64,000 nt of DNA from DTYU01 sp040757355 (GTDB lineage: Bacteria > Bacillota > Desulfotomaculia > Desulfotomaculales > Ammonificaceae): positions 1 through 64,000 of the forward strand of contig JBFLWY010000007.1 in the NCBI GenBank assembly GCA_040757355.1, read 5' to 3'. Position 1 is the first letter of the stretch, and the number at the start of each line of letters is the position of its first letter. Both the position numbers and the translations under genes were made by a program. Positions 41,058 through 49,332 of the stretch are shown here, piece after piece. The notes below the pieces were generated by a model. That model searched no databases. It saw only the letters and a list, made by a program, of their open reading frames with translations, and was not told where the DNA came from.

Positions 41058-41255
41058 TTGAAAAAGGGCATTCATCCGCAATACGGGCCTACACGCGTAG
41101 TATGTGCCTGCGGCGCGGTCTTTGAAACCGGTTCCACAAAAAAGGAGCTCAGGGTGGAGGTTTGCTCCAAGTGCCACCCCTTCTACACCGGGCAGCGCCA
41201 GGTGGTAGACCGCCGCGGTCGGGCGGAGCGGTTTCGCAAGAAATACGGCCTCTAA
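41058..41255 (+). CDS. rpmE: 50S ribosomal protein L31 (zinc-binding form)
   Basis: The 65-residue protein begins MKKGIHPQYGPTRVVCACGA and has the zinc ligand pattern CAC ... CSKC (residues 16, 18, 37, 40). This is the C+ form of L31. HPFYTGQRQVVDRRGRAERF follows. The TTG start comes after AAAGGAGTGAGTTGGG. It heads the rpmE-DUF1385-prfA-prmC block. The 227 nt after it hold no clear feature. Confidence 0.96.
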   Translation: MKKGIHPQYGPTRVVCACGAVFETGSTKKELRVEVCSKCHPFYTGQRQVVDRRGRAERFRKKYGL

Positions 41256-41482
41256 TTTAAGGATAGCAGACGCCCATGCCGCTAACGCATCACCGGCAGA
41301 GAATGACCTGCATGTGCGTGCCTACCTGTGCGTTGCACGTTAGATCCGTCCGAACGCAGACAGGAAACGGGCTTTTTGCGGTTATACCGTATCCGTTACC
41401 TTGACTTTTAACTTCGAACTGACCTTAAAGTCAGTCTTTCTAAGCCTAACTTCGAACCTTAAACTTTTTTAGGTGGTGGCGG

Positions 41483-42385
41483 TTGAATAAAAAAGAAGTT
41501 ACTTACGGCGGGCAGGCGGTTATCGAAGGAGTAATGATGCGCGGTCCCAAATCCTGGGCGGTGGCCGTTCGCCGGCCGGATAATTCGATTATAATAAAGG
41601 AAGAGAAACTCGAAACCTTGAGCGCCGCCGGTTTGTGGCGCCGACCGCTCTTCCGCGGGATGGCGGTACTATATGAGGCGCTGGTACTCGGGATAAAGGC
41701 CCTCAGTTATTCTGCTCAACAAGCGGTGGGAGAGGAGGAGCATTCGGTTGGCCGCTGGGAAATCGCGGCCACCATGCTTTTGGGGATAGCCCTTGCTATC
41801 TTCCTCTTTGCCGTTATTCCTGTCGGGCTGGCGCATCTCGCAAGAGGTACCGTCTCTTCCGCCCTGGGGCAGAACCTGCTGGAGGGGCTTGTGCGGTTGG
41901 CTATCTTCATTGCGTACATATTTCTTATCGGCCGGATCCCTGACATACGGCGTGTGTTCGCTTATCACGGTGCCGAGCACCGGGTGATTAACGCCTACGA
42001 AGCGGGGGCGGTCCTTTCCCCTGAGGGGGTACGGGGCTTTCCGGTGTTTCACGCCCGCTGCGGCACAAGTTTTCTGCTGATTGTACTGATTTTGCATATC
42101 TTTATTTTTTCTCTCTTAGGGCAGGAGCCGTTATGGTGGCGTTTACTGTCGCGGGTCCTGCTGCTTCCGGTGATTGCAGGGATAAGCTACGAATTCATTA
42201 AGCTTTCGGCGCGCAAGGAGCAAAACTTCGTTTTTCGGGCTATGGCCGCGCCCGGGTTGTGGGTTCAACGGCTGACCACGCGCGAGCCGGATGATGCTCA
42301 GGTGACGGTAGCGCTGGCGGCGCTCGATGCGGTGCTGTTAAAAGGTGGTGAGTCAAACGATGTGGGAAAAGCTTGCGGCGCTTGA
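41483..42385 (+). CDS. DUF1385 family membrane protein (YqhQ type)
   Basis: The 300-residue protein opens YGGQAVIEGVMMRGPKSWAV, the signature of DUF1385. It has several membrane helices between residues 90 and 250. GRIPDIRRVFAYHGAEHRVI and FPVFHARCGTSFLLIV are further conserved stretches. The function is not established; the gene is widely found next to prfA in Firmicutes, as here. The start is TTG after AGGTGGTGGCGG. Its end overlaps prfA by 26 nt. Confidence 0.88.
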   Translation: MNKKEVTYGGQAVIEGVMMRGPKSWAVAVRRPDNSIIIKEEKLETLSAAGLWRRPLFRGMAVLYEALVLGIKALSYSAQQAVGEEEHSVGRWEIAATMLLGIALAIFLFAVIPVGLAHLARGTVSSALGQNLLEGLVRLAIFIAYIFLIGRIPDIRRVFAYHGAEHRVINAYEAGAVLSPEGVRGFPVFHARCGTSFLLIVLILHIFIFSLLGQEPLWWRLLSRVLLLPVIAGISYEFIKLSARKEQNFVFRAMAAPGLWVQRLTTREPDDAQVTVALAALDAVLLKGGESNDVGKACGA

Positions 42386-43427
42386 AGAACGATACGAGGA
42401 ACTGAACAGAAAAATCGCTGATCCCGACGTGATCGCGGATTATATACGTTGGCGGGAGTATGCAAAGGCGCATGCTGAGATTGAGCCGGTAGTAGAAATG
42501 TACCGGCAGTACAAGGATACCCTGCAAGGGTTGGAAGATGCGGAGACATTGCTGCGTGAGGAAAAGGATCCCGACTTGAGGGAGTTGGCGGCAGAGGAAC
42601 TGGAGTTCCTTAAAGGGAAAAAGGAGGAACTGGCCGGACGTTTAAGGATTCTTCTTCTTCCGCGTGATCCCAATGACGACAAGAACGTAATTATCGAAAT
42701 CCGCGCCGGGACCGGGGGTGAAGAGGCGGCGCTTTTTGCGGGCGATCTTTTGCGGATGTACCTGAAATACGCCGAGAGGCTGGGCTGGCGCGTCGAGATG
42801 CTGAGCAGCAACCCAACCGACCTCGGCGGTTTTAAAGAGGCCATCGTGCTGATTGAAGGGCGCGGCGCATACAGCCGCTTGAAGTTTGAAAGCGGCGTTC
42901 ACCGGGTGCAGCGTGTTCCCGAGACGGAGGCCAGCGGGCGGATCCATACCTCGGCTGCGACGGTTGCTGTTCTTCCCGAAGCTGAAGAGGTAGACGTCGA
43001 CATCGATCCTAAGGACCTCCGCATCGACGTGTTTTGTTCCGCTGGGCCGGGCGGGCAGTCGGTGAACACTACTCAGTCGGCGGTGCGGATCACCCACATG
43101 CCGACGGGAATCGTGGTCAGTTGCCAGGATGAGAAGTCGCAGCACAAGAACCGTGACAAAGCGATGAAGGTACTCAGGGCGCGCCTTCTGGACCGGCTGC
43201 AGCAGGAGCAGCAAGACGCAATTGCCGAGGCGCGGCGGGCTCAGGTGGGGAGCGGGGACCGGAGCGAGCGTATCCGGACGTACAACTTCCCGCAGAACCG
43301 TGTTACCGACCACCGGGTAGGGTTAACGCTGTACCGGTTGGAAGAGATCCTGGAAGGTGACCTGGACGAATTTATCACTGCGCTGATCACACACCACCAG
43401 GCGGAAAGACTGCGCCAGATCAGTTGA
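42360..43427 (+). CDS. prfA: Peptide chain release factor 1
   Basis: RF1 (355 residues) releases peptides at UAA and UAG. The GGQ loop SAGPGGQSVNTTQSA lies near residue 230. ETEASGRIHTSAATVAVLPE and RTYNFPQNRVTDHRVGLTLY are intact. I chose ATG 42360, with AAAGGTGGTGAG at good distance; two GTG codons upstream fall on that site. prmC, which methylates the GGQ glutamine, follows. Confidence 0.97.
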   Translation: MWEKLAALEERYEELNRKIADPDVIADYIRWREYAKAHAEIEPVVEMYRQYKDTLQGLEDAETLLREEKDPDLRELAAEELEFLKGKKEELAGRLRILLLPRDPNDDKNVIIEIRAGTGGEEAALFAGDLLRMYLKYAERLGWRVEMLSSNPTDLGGFKEAIVLIEGRGAYSRLKFESGVHRVQRVPETEASGRIHTSAATVAVLPEAEEVDVDIDPKDLRIDVFCSAGPGGQSVNTTQSAVRITHMPTGIVVSCQDEKSQHKNRDKAMKVLRARLLDRLQQEQQDAIAEARRAQVGSGDRSERIRTYNFPQNRVTDHRVGLTLYRLEEILEGDLDEFITALITHHQAERLRQIS

Positions 43428-43505
43428 TGGTTGTTCTTAGTTCCCAGCGAATACCGGGCGGCCTGTGGGTCGCTTGCGTTTTATAACGGGTGGCATGGAA
43501 AGACC

Positions 43506-44360
43506 ATGGTCTCTGGATATTCTGTTAAGAAGGTTTTAAAAGAAGCGACGATACTGCTGCGGGGGGCAGGGGTCGCTTCGCCACGGGTTGACGCGGAAGT
43601 GCTCTTGGGTTTCGTACTCGCTTGCGACCGCCTGGTGCTGTACAGGGAGCCGTTGCGGGAGCTGAGTGACGAAGAAATAGTACGGTATAGAGAACTGCTC
43701 TGCCGCCGTGCTGCCGGGGTACCGGTCGCCTATTTAACCGGCGAAAAAGAGTTTATGGGGCTGAACTTTGCAGTAACGCCTGCGGTGTTGATACCGAGGC
43801 CCGAGACCGAATTACTAGTAGAAACCGCAGTCGACTTGCTAAAGGGGCTGGAAGCGCCGGTGGTTGCTGAGGTGGGGACCGGCAGCGGCGCGATTGCGGT
43901 CAGTCTGGCGGTGTTTTTACCTGCGGCGCGGGTTTTCGCCGTAGACCTTTCACCTGCTGTGCTTAAGGTGGCACAAGAAAACGCCCGCAGACACGGGGTT
44001 GCCGACAGGGTGAGCTTTTATCAGGGCGACTTACTCGGGCCCTTCGGTAATAGTGCAAGGCTTTTCGACCTTGTTGCCGCCAATCTCCCATACGTTCGTA
44101 CGGCCGATATGGCTCATTTGCCCCGGGAGGTTCAATACGAGCCTGTAGTGGCACTTGACGGTGGACCGGACGGCCTGGGACCGTACCGTCGGTTACTCCC
44201 TCAAGCGCGGCGGCTGCTGAAAACCGGCGCCTACCTGTTAATGGAAATTGGACCGGGCCAATGCAGGGAAGTGCTCGATATGTTTGAGCAATGGCAGACT
44301 CTTGTAAAGGCGGACCTCGCGGGGCAGGAGCGCTTGGTAGTGGCACATGCTGGGGGTTGA
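43506..44360 (+). CDS. prmC: Release factor glutamine methyltransferase PrmC
   Basis: PrmC methylates the Gln of the GGQ motif in release factors. The 284-residue protein has an N-terminal helical domain (VKKVLKEATILLRGAGVASP). The SAM site reads VAEVGTGSGAIAVSLA. The substrate motif reads NLPY (AANLPYVRTADM) instead of the more common NPPY; NLPY is known in some homologues. ATG 43506 gives the usual N-terminus; the open frame extends 75 nt further up without similarity. It overlaps the next gene by 4 nt. Confidence 0.94.
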   Translation: MVSGYSVKKVLKEATILLRGAGVASPRVDAEVLLGFVLACDRLVLYREPLRELSDEEIVRYRELLCRRAAGVPVAYLTGEKEFMGLNFAVTPAVLIPRPETELLVETAVDLLKGLEAPVVAEVGTGSGAIAVSLAVFLPAARVFAVDLSPAVLKVAQENARRHGVADRVSFYQGDLLGPFGNSARLFDLVAANLPYVRTADMAHLPREVQYEPVVALDGGPDGLGPYRRLLPQARRLLKTGAYLLMEIGPGQCREVLDMFEQWQTLVKADLAGQERLVVAHAGG

Positions 44361-45655
44361 TAACTCTGTATTTTGGTGAAAATCCGAGTGCCCTTGTGGC
44401 AACAACCATCTTTATTGGGACGTATGCCCTGATAGTGGCGGAACGTTTGCCGAGAACGATAGCAGCAATGTTGGGCGCGGTTCTGGTTGTGGTTACCGGC
44501 CTCATCTCACAGGAACAGGCAGCAGGAAGTATCGACTTTAACACCATCGGGTTGCTTGTCGGTATGATGGTAATTGTGGCCGTCACCCGCCGGTCCGGAG
44601 TTTTTGAGTACACAGCGGTGTGGGTGGCAAAACGCTCTAAGGGGGAGCCGGTTCGCATCTTGGTACTGCTGTCCGTCCTGACCGCGGTACTTTCGGCTTT
44701 GCTGGATAACGTTACTACGGTGTTGTTTACCGTCCCCATTGCACTGGTTATTGCGGATCGCATCGGGGTGAGTCCCTATCCCTTTTTGGTAGCTCAAATA
44801 GTCTCTTCAAATATCGGTGGTACGGCCACCCTCATCGGTGACCCCCCCAACATTATGATCAGTCATCCGGCCGGGCTGAGCTTTACCGATTTTATTCTGA
44901 ACCTGGCTCCGGTCAGTGCGGTTATTTTGATTATTACGCTGGCATTATTCGTCTTAATTTTTAAAAATCGGCTGCAGATTTCACCCGAAGAGAGACAAAA
45001 GATAATGACTCTCAATGAAGAAGATTTCCTCAAGGACCGCGGCCTGATTAAGCCGTCACTGATCGTTTTGTCGCTGACTTTGGTGGGTTTCGGACTACAC
45101 GAGTGGCTGCACCTGGGCTCAGCCACCATTGCCCTTACAGGTGCAACCGTGCTCGTTTTAATCACGCGGGACGAACCGGAACACATCTTCCTGGCTGTGG
45201 AATGGCCGAGCATTTTTTTCTTTGTAGGGCTCTTTGTGGTAGTGGGGGCGCTGGAGAAAACCGGCGTTATCGAAGCAGTCGCCCGGGCGGGTCTGGACCT
45301 CACGGGCGGGGAGCTTTTACCCACCGGGCTGTTGGTCCTCTGGATGGCTGCGATAGCCTCTACCATTGTAGATAATATTCCCTTTGTGGCGACAATGATC
45401 CCACTGGTCCAGGAGTTTGGCCGGTTGGGTCATCTGCAGGACTTAAACCCTATCTGGTGGGCGCTCGCTTTAGGAGCCTGCCTTGGTGGGAACGGTTCAC
45501 TGATCGGCGCGGCCGCCAATATAATCGTGGCCGGGGTGGCAGAGAAGTACGGGAGTCCTGTTTCGTTTTGGGATTATTTTAAGATCGGATTTCCGTTAAC
45601 GATTGTATCGATAGTTATTGCGACGGCCTACCTTGTTGTTTTTTACTTGCGATAG
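44357..45655 (+). CDS. ArsB/NhaD-type ion transporter, second paralogue
   Basis: The protein of about 432 residues has the same repeats and motifs as the gene at 33640: IDFNTIGLLVGMMVIVAVTR, SNIGGTATLIGDPPNIMISH, IVDNIPFVATMIPL and GACLGGNGSLIGAAANIIVA. The substrate is unknown. The start is uncertain: TTG 44357 overlaps the prmC stop but lacks a spaced Shine-Dalgarno. Translation may depend on prmC. In Bacillus and many Clostridia spoIIR lies in this part of the block. Here the transporter occupies the prmC-sua5 interval. Confidence 0.82.
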   Translation: MITLYFGENPSALVATTIFIGTYALIVAERLPRTIAAMLGAVLVVVTGLISQEQAAGSIDFNTIGLLVGMMVIVAVTRRSGVFEYTAVWVAKRSKGEPVRILVLLSVLTAVLSALLDNVTTVLFTVPIALVIADRIGVSPYPFLVAQIVSSNIGGTATLIGDPPNIMISHPAGLSFTDFILNLAPVSAVILIITLALFVLIFKNRLQISPEERQKIMTLNEEDFLKDRGLIKPSLIVLSLTLVGFGLHEWLHLGSATIALTGATVLVLITRDEPEHIFLAVEWPSIFFFVGLFVVVGALEKTGVIEAVARAGLDLTGGELLPTGLLVLWMAAIASTIVDNIPFVATMIPLVQEFGRLGHLQDLNPIWWALALGACLGGNGSLIGAAANIIVAGVAEKYGSPVSFWDYFKIGFPLTIVSIVIATAYLVVFYLR

Positions 45656-45745
45656 AGTGCGGTGAGCCGGCGCACTACGTAATAAACCGGACTTTTCCAT
45701 CGGGTAATGGCCCTGACAGCCGGGAGTCTTCAATCATTCTCTGTG

Positions 45746-45754
45746 TGATATACT
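45746..45754 (+). promoter_or_regulatory. Extended -10 promoter ahead of sua5
   Basis: TGATATACT (45746-45754) is an extended -10 (TGN plus TATACT) without a good -35. A start of transcription near 45761 would exclude the most upstream in-frame start codon at 45745 and supports ATG 45790 for the gene. Confidence 0.5.
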
Positions 45755-45789
45755 ACTTAATGAGACAAGTGAATGGCAGGTTTCTGTTA

Positions 45790-46815
45790 ATGGCCCGCAT
45801 CGATACCGTAGTCTGGAAGGTGGATCCTAATTATCCTGATACCGGCATTCTTATGCAAGCCGGGGCGCTTATCCGCAGCGGACGTCTGGTGGCTTTCCCG
45901 ACGGAAACTGTGTACGGCCTGGCTGCAAATGCATCCGATCCTACCGCGGTTGCTGCACTTTTCGAAGCGAAGGGGCGGCCGGCGGACAACCCGCTTACGC
46001 TGCATATTGCCGAAGCGGGAGAAGCGCTCGGTTACATACGGGATGTTCCTCCCCTTGCAGTAAAGCTTTTCGATGCCTTTTGGCCGGGTCCGCTTACGCT
46101 GGTATTCGCAGGCAAGGGAGGGCTGCCGCTGCTGGTTACGGGTGGGCTGACGACTATCGCATTGCGGGTTCCCGCACACCCGGTGGCGCTGGGAGTTATC
46201 CGCGCGGCGGAAGTTACGGTAGTGGCGCCGAGTGCAAACCTTTCCGGCAGGCCGAGTTCCACAACTGCCAAGCACGTGATTGCAGACCTTGGGGGGCGAA
46301 TCGATGCAGTGGTGGACGGCGGGCCGGCACCCATCGGGATCGAGTCCACCGTACTTGACTTAACGGGGCCGGTTCCGCGGATCCTAAGACTTGGCGTAGT
46401 TACAGCCGGTGAAATTGCGGCGGTTACGGGTGTGACGCCGGAAGAGGTTCCGGGAGCAGAAGCGAAAAGGCCGCATTACCGGCCGCGTGTTCCTTTGGTT
46501 CTTGTCGAGGGGAAGCCCGGGCCGGTGACGGTCAGAATCCTTCAACTATATGATCACTATGTTGCGGAAGGAAGAAGGGTCGGCATTATTACACGGGAAG
46601 AACGCATGAAAAACTACCCCGGGACTGTAATCGCCTGCGGTCGCAACGGGGACGCCCGCTCAGCGGCAGCTTGTCTTTACTCCGCAATCAGGCGGCTTGA
46701 GGCGGACGTAGACATTATTTTGGCGGAAGGGATACCCGTACAATCCGGCACCGCGGTATGCGAGCGCTTGCGACAGGCTGCTTCACAAGTCATCCATGCG
46801 GGAGATGGTTTATGA
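45790..46815 (+). CDS. L-threonylcarbamoyladenylate synthase (Sua5/YwlC type)
   Basis: The enzyme makes threonylcarbamoyl-AMP from Thr, bicarbonate and ATP for the tRNA modification t6A. With 341 residues it has both the YrdC domain and the C-terminal Sua5 domain. YrdC motifs are AFPTETVYGLAANASDP, KGRPADNPLTLHI, PGPLTLVF and PSANLSGRPSSTTAKHV. The Sua5 domain lies at about residues 235-338 (RPHYRPRVPLVLVEG onward). Two in-frame ATG codons lie upstream; 45790 best fits the promoter and an AGG site. It overlaps mntP. Confidence 0.93.
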   Translation: MARIDTVVWKVDPNYPDTGILMQAGALIRSGRLVAFPTETVYGLAANASDPTAVAALFEAKGRPADNPLTLHIAEAGEALGYIRDVPPLAVKLFDAFWPGPLTLVFAGKGGLPLLVTGGLTTIALRVPAHPVALGVIRAAEVTVVAPSANLSGRPSSTTAKHVIADLGGRIDAVVDGGPAPIGIESTVLDLTGPVPRILRLGVVTAGEIAAVTGVTPEEVPGAEAKRPHYRPRVPLVLVEGKPGPVTVRILQLYDHYVAEGRRVGIITREERMKNYPGTVIACGRNGDARSAAACLYSAIRRLEADVDIILAEGIPVQSGTAVCERLRQAASQVIHAGDGL

Positions 46816-47354
46816 GCATTATTGCATTAGTACTTCTCGGGATCGCTCTGGGAACCGACGCCTTTTCAGCGTGCCTCGGGGTCGGTTTCGGGGGGATTGG
46901 CCGCTGGCGGGCCTTGCTGTTGGTGTTGACAGTGGCGGTGCTTCATGTTTTGATGCCGCTGGCGGGGCTGTGGCTCGGCGGTGCGATCGGTTCTGCTCTC
47001 GGCCGCGTGGCCGGCGTAATTGGGGCAACGCTGCTTTTCCTTCTTGGTGCGAGGATGATTTACGGTGCCGTGAGGGTAAGCGTTCCCGGAAAGGGCGAGC
47101 CGTGTTCTCTCGGGGGGCTGGGCACCTTGCTCCTCGGGGTGAGTGTCAGCATGGATGCGTTGACCGTCGGTTTTGCGCTTGGAGTTTACCAGTACAGCCC
47201 GCTGTTGGTGACTGGAACCTTCGGATTGGTGGCGGGTCTGATGGCGGCTCTCGGTTTGGGACTCGGAAGGGCTGTCAGTGGCTGGGTGGGGCAGCGGGCA
47301 CAGGCCATCGGGGGGCTCATTTTACTGGGCGTTGGGATACAGTTCCTGCGTTAA
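46812..47354 (+). CDS. mntP: Manganese efflux pump MntP
   Basis: MntP exports Mn2+ across the membrane. The 180-residue protein has six predicted helices. The two conserved acidic motifs of the family are GTDAFSACLGVG (about residue 14) and SMDALTVGFALG (about residue 115). The ATG overlaps the previous stop (ATGA), giving tight coupling. In Bacillus the homologue ywlD sits in the same place between ywlC and ywlE. Confidence 0.92.
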   Translation: MSIIALVLLGIALGTDAFSACLGVGFGGIGRWRALLLVLTVAVLHVLMPLAGLWLGGAIGSALGRVAGVIGATLLFLLGARMIYGAVRVSVPGKGEPCSLGGLGTLLLGVSVSMDALTVGFALGVYQYSPLLVTGTFGLVAGLMAALGLGLGRAVSGWVGQRAQAIGGLILLGVGIQFLR

Positions 47355-47428
47355 ACCTAACGGGTACCGGCCGTAGAGGTTTCCGTACCATAGATGAAGG
47401 AAGAAAACGGCCCGTCTGCCGGTGCTTA

Positions 47429-47607
47429 GGGATAACGGCACCGGCTTTGAAAAGTAGGCCGGAATAAGCGTAGCGTTTCCGGCATTTAAGGTACGGATAT
47501 GTTTTTTTTGCCGGAAACGGCCTCCGGCCTTTTTCCGGCCTAAGAAATTCGGCCTTTTATGAAACGTTGAACCGACCCGAAAGGTCTATCAGTATAAGCC
47601 TGAACGT
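47429..47607 (+). repeat. Hairpin cluster and partial family B copy between mntP and ywlE
   Basis: GCCGGTGC and GCACCGGC (about 47420-47448) form an 8-bp hairpin, possibly the operon end, though no T run follows. GCCGGAA...TTTCCGGC (about 47459-47484) forms another. TTCCGGCC motifs repeat to 47540. A partial B copy (GGCCTTTTATGAAACGTTG to AAGCCTGAACG) ends near 47607. Confidence 0.5.
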
Positions 47608-47631
47608 CTCTCCGGGAGGGACATTTGGAAT

Positions 47632-48096
47632 ATGCAGCGTATCTTATTTGTCTGTACGGGCAACACCTGCCGTTCCAGTATGGCGGAGGGAATCTTTAGA
47701 GATCTGCTTGCCCTGCAGGGTGTGGAAGACGTAGACGTTGCTTCGGCTGGAGTTTTTGCGCTTCCGGGTTCACCTGCCAGTCCCGAAGCGGTAGACGCCC
47801 TGGCCGAGTGGGGGATTGACCTCAGCAACCATAAAGCCCGGCTTCTTACCCCAGAAATCATTCAAGAGGCCGACCTTATCCTTACGATGACAGCCCGTCA
47901 CAAGGCGGCGGTATTGGAGACGGCTCCAGACGCAAAAGACAAGGTTTTCACCATTAACGAATATGCAGGTTTTACGGGGGACATTCCCGACCCGATTGGC
48001 AAACCGCTGTTTTTTTACCGTCAGTACGCAGAAGAGATTCGGCGGCTTTGCCGGCTCGTTTTAGCGCGGTTCCTGGCGGAGCGCGAAAAAAAATAG
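47632..48096 (+). CDS. ywlE: Protein-arginine-phosphatase-type low molecular weight phosphatase (YwlE-like)
   Basis: The 154-residue protein has the phosphatase loop CTGNTCRS at residues 8-15 and the acid loop DPIG near residue 118. In Bacillus YwlE the Thr of the loop (T12 here) selects phospho-arginine over phospho-tyrosine, so an arginine phosphatase acting opposite McsB is likely. The position mntP-ywlE-rpiB matches Bacillus ywlD-E-F. The ATG follows GGGAGGGACATTTGGAAT. A perfect hairpin (CGTGCCGCC-GCA-GGCGGCACG, 48182-48202) lies in the following gap. Confidence 0.9.
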   Translation: MQRILFVCTGNTCRSSMAEGIFRDLLALQGVEDVDVASAGVFALPGSPASPEAVDALAEWGIDLSNHKARLLTPEIIQEADLILTMTARHKAAVLETAPDAKDKVFTINEYAGFTGDIPDPIGKPLFFYRQYAEEIRRLCRLVLARFLAEREKK

Positions 48097-48208
48097 GATT
48101 TCCGATAGGAAATGGTATCCCTGCGTAGAATATCCTTAGTTCAAGGTATACTGACGGCAACATTATCCCATAGGAGTTGGCCGTGCCGCCGCAGGCGGCA
48201 CGACAAAG

Positions 48209-48557
48209 GATGAAAACGGTTGAAGCTTCTAACAACGTTGGGGACCCTACAGGTCCATTATCTTAAGCCGAACTGTGAACTGTTGAACCGACCTTAAAGG
48301 TCCATCAGTCTATTGTTTTTTTATCAACGTTGAACGTAGAACGTAGAACGGACCCCACCCAGTACTCAGTAAGATCTTTGAAGTTTAACCCAGCACTCAA
48401 TGCAGTCCTTGAGTGATGGGCATTAGACTAATGAAGGTCTTTCCTCCGAAGTTCAAAAAGTCCCATTGAGTGCTGGGCACTCAGGCCAATGAAGGTTTCT
48501 CCGTTGAAGTGTAAAAGCTGCACTGAGTTGGGCTGTCAGTATAAGGTTGAACGCTTA
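48209..48557 (+). repeat. Family B fragments with nested family A composite (second copy of the 21.8 kb block)
   Basis: Two B-like segments (GATGAAAACGGTTGAAGC onward, and AACGTTGAACGTAGAACG) are followed by an outer A element from CCCAGTACTCAGT (48358) to ACTGAGTTGGG (48532). Its inner A element is at 48389-48477. CTGTCAGTATAAGGTTGAACG ends the block. Against 21832-22008 the only changes I note in the A composite are one base in the left end, one in the inner element, and two missing bases in the right end. Confidence 0.85.
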
Positions 48558-48577
48558 TTTCGAGGGGGTTAATCCCT

Positions 48578-49036
48578 TTGCGGTTGGCCATCGGTTCCGA
48601 CCACGGCGGTTTCAGGCTAAAACAAGAAATAATAAAGGTTCTGAGAGAAGACGGCATGGAGTTTCGCGACTTCGGGACCTTTTCCTTAGAATCGTGTGAC
48701 TACCCGGATATAGCCTTAGCGGTGGCGGAAGCGGTTTCCAGAAACGAGTTCACTCATGGCATAATCATTTGCGGTACCGGCATAGGGGTAGCAATCGCAG
48801 CCAACAAGGTGCAGGGTATCCGGGCGGCTCTGTGCCACGATACCTTTTCTGCGCGGATGGCGCGGGAACACAACGACGCGAATATTCTGACCCTCGGCGA
48901 ACGGGTGATCGGCCCAGGCTTGGCGGTGGAGATCGTACGCGTTTGGCTCAACTCGGGGTTTGCCGGCGGGAGACACAGCCGTCGCGTGGAAAAGATTGGG
49001 GAGATTGAACGTTCTCGAAGAGGGTTCCCGAAGTAG
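48578..49036 (+). CDS. rpiB: Ribose-5-phosphate isomerase B
   Basis: RpiB interconverts ribose-5-phosphate and ribulose-5-phosphate. The 152-residue protein begins MRLAIGSDHGGFRLKQEI. It has the catalytic Cys65 in IIICGTGIGVAIAANKV and the family segment AALCHDTFSARMAREHNDAN, then ILTLGERVIGPGLA. The TTG start follows GAGGGGGTTAATCCCT. Its place between ywlE and glyA matches Bacillus ywlF. Confidence 0.95.
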   Translation: MRLAIGSDHGGFRLKQEIIKVLREDGMEFRDFGTFSLESCDYPDIALAVAEAVSRNEFTHGIIICGTGIGVAIAANKVQGIRAALCHDTFSARMAREHNDANILTLGERVIGPGLAVEIVRVWLNSGFAGGRHSRRVEKIGEIERSRRGFPK

Positions 49037-49174
49037 CGCGAATAAAAAGAGACCGAAGGACGGATGCCGCAGTGGCCCGACACACTCAGCCCGGGAAAAC
49101 AAGAACATCGCTCTTTACAGGTGATGTCTCGTGAACGCGATAGCGTAGTCCCTAAGCAGTACCGAGTGCTGGGG

Positions 49175-49281
49175 GAAGTGAGAAGTGCGAGACGGAAGTG
49201 GGGTTCTATTGTAGAAATTTGCTGTGCGAATTTCGCCCTGAAGAATCGCAACGCTAACATCTCACCTTAACCTCTCAAGTG
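49175..49281. repeat. Family E heptad palindrome ahead of glyA
   Basis: GAAGTGAGAAGTGCGAGACG is mirrored by CATCTCACCTTAACCTCTCA. The core is a hairpin-like GTAGAAATTTGC / GCGAATTTC resembling the family C core. An altered A end (CCGAGTGCTGGG) lies just upstream. The 49037-49332 gap has no gene, and I see no T-box or glycine riboswitch. Confidence 0.6.
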
Positions 49282-49332
49282 CCTTGCCCTGCGGGGTTAA
49301 ATGAATCTTTACGTTTATGGAGGGGAAGATAA

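Noticed and set aside
49037..49332. T-box or glycine riboswitch ahead of glyA
   Set aside because: No T-box TGGNACCGCG sequence and no glycine aptamer motifs are visible. The palindrome here belongs to repeat family E.
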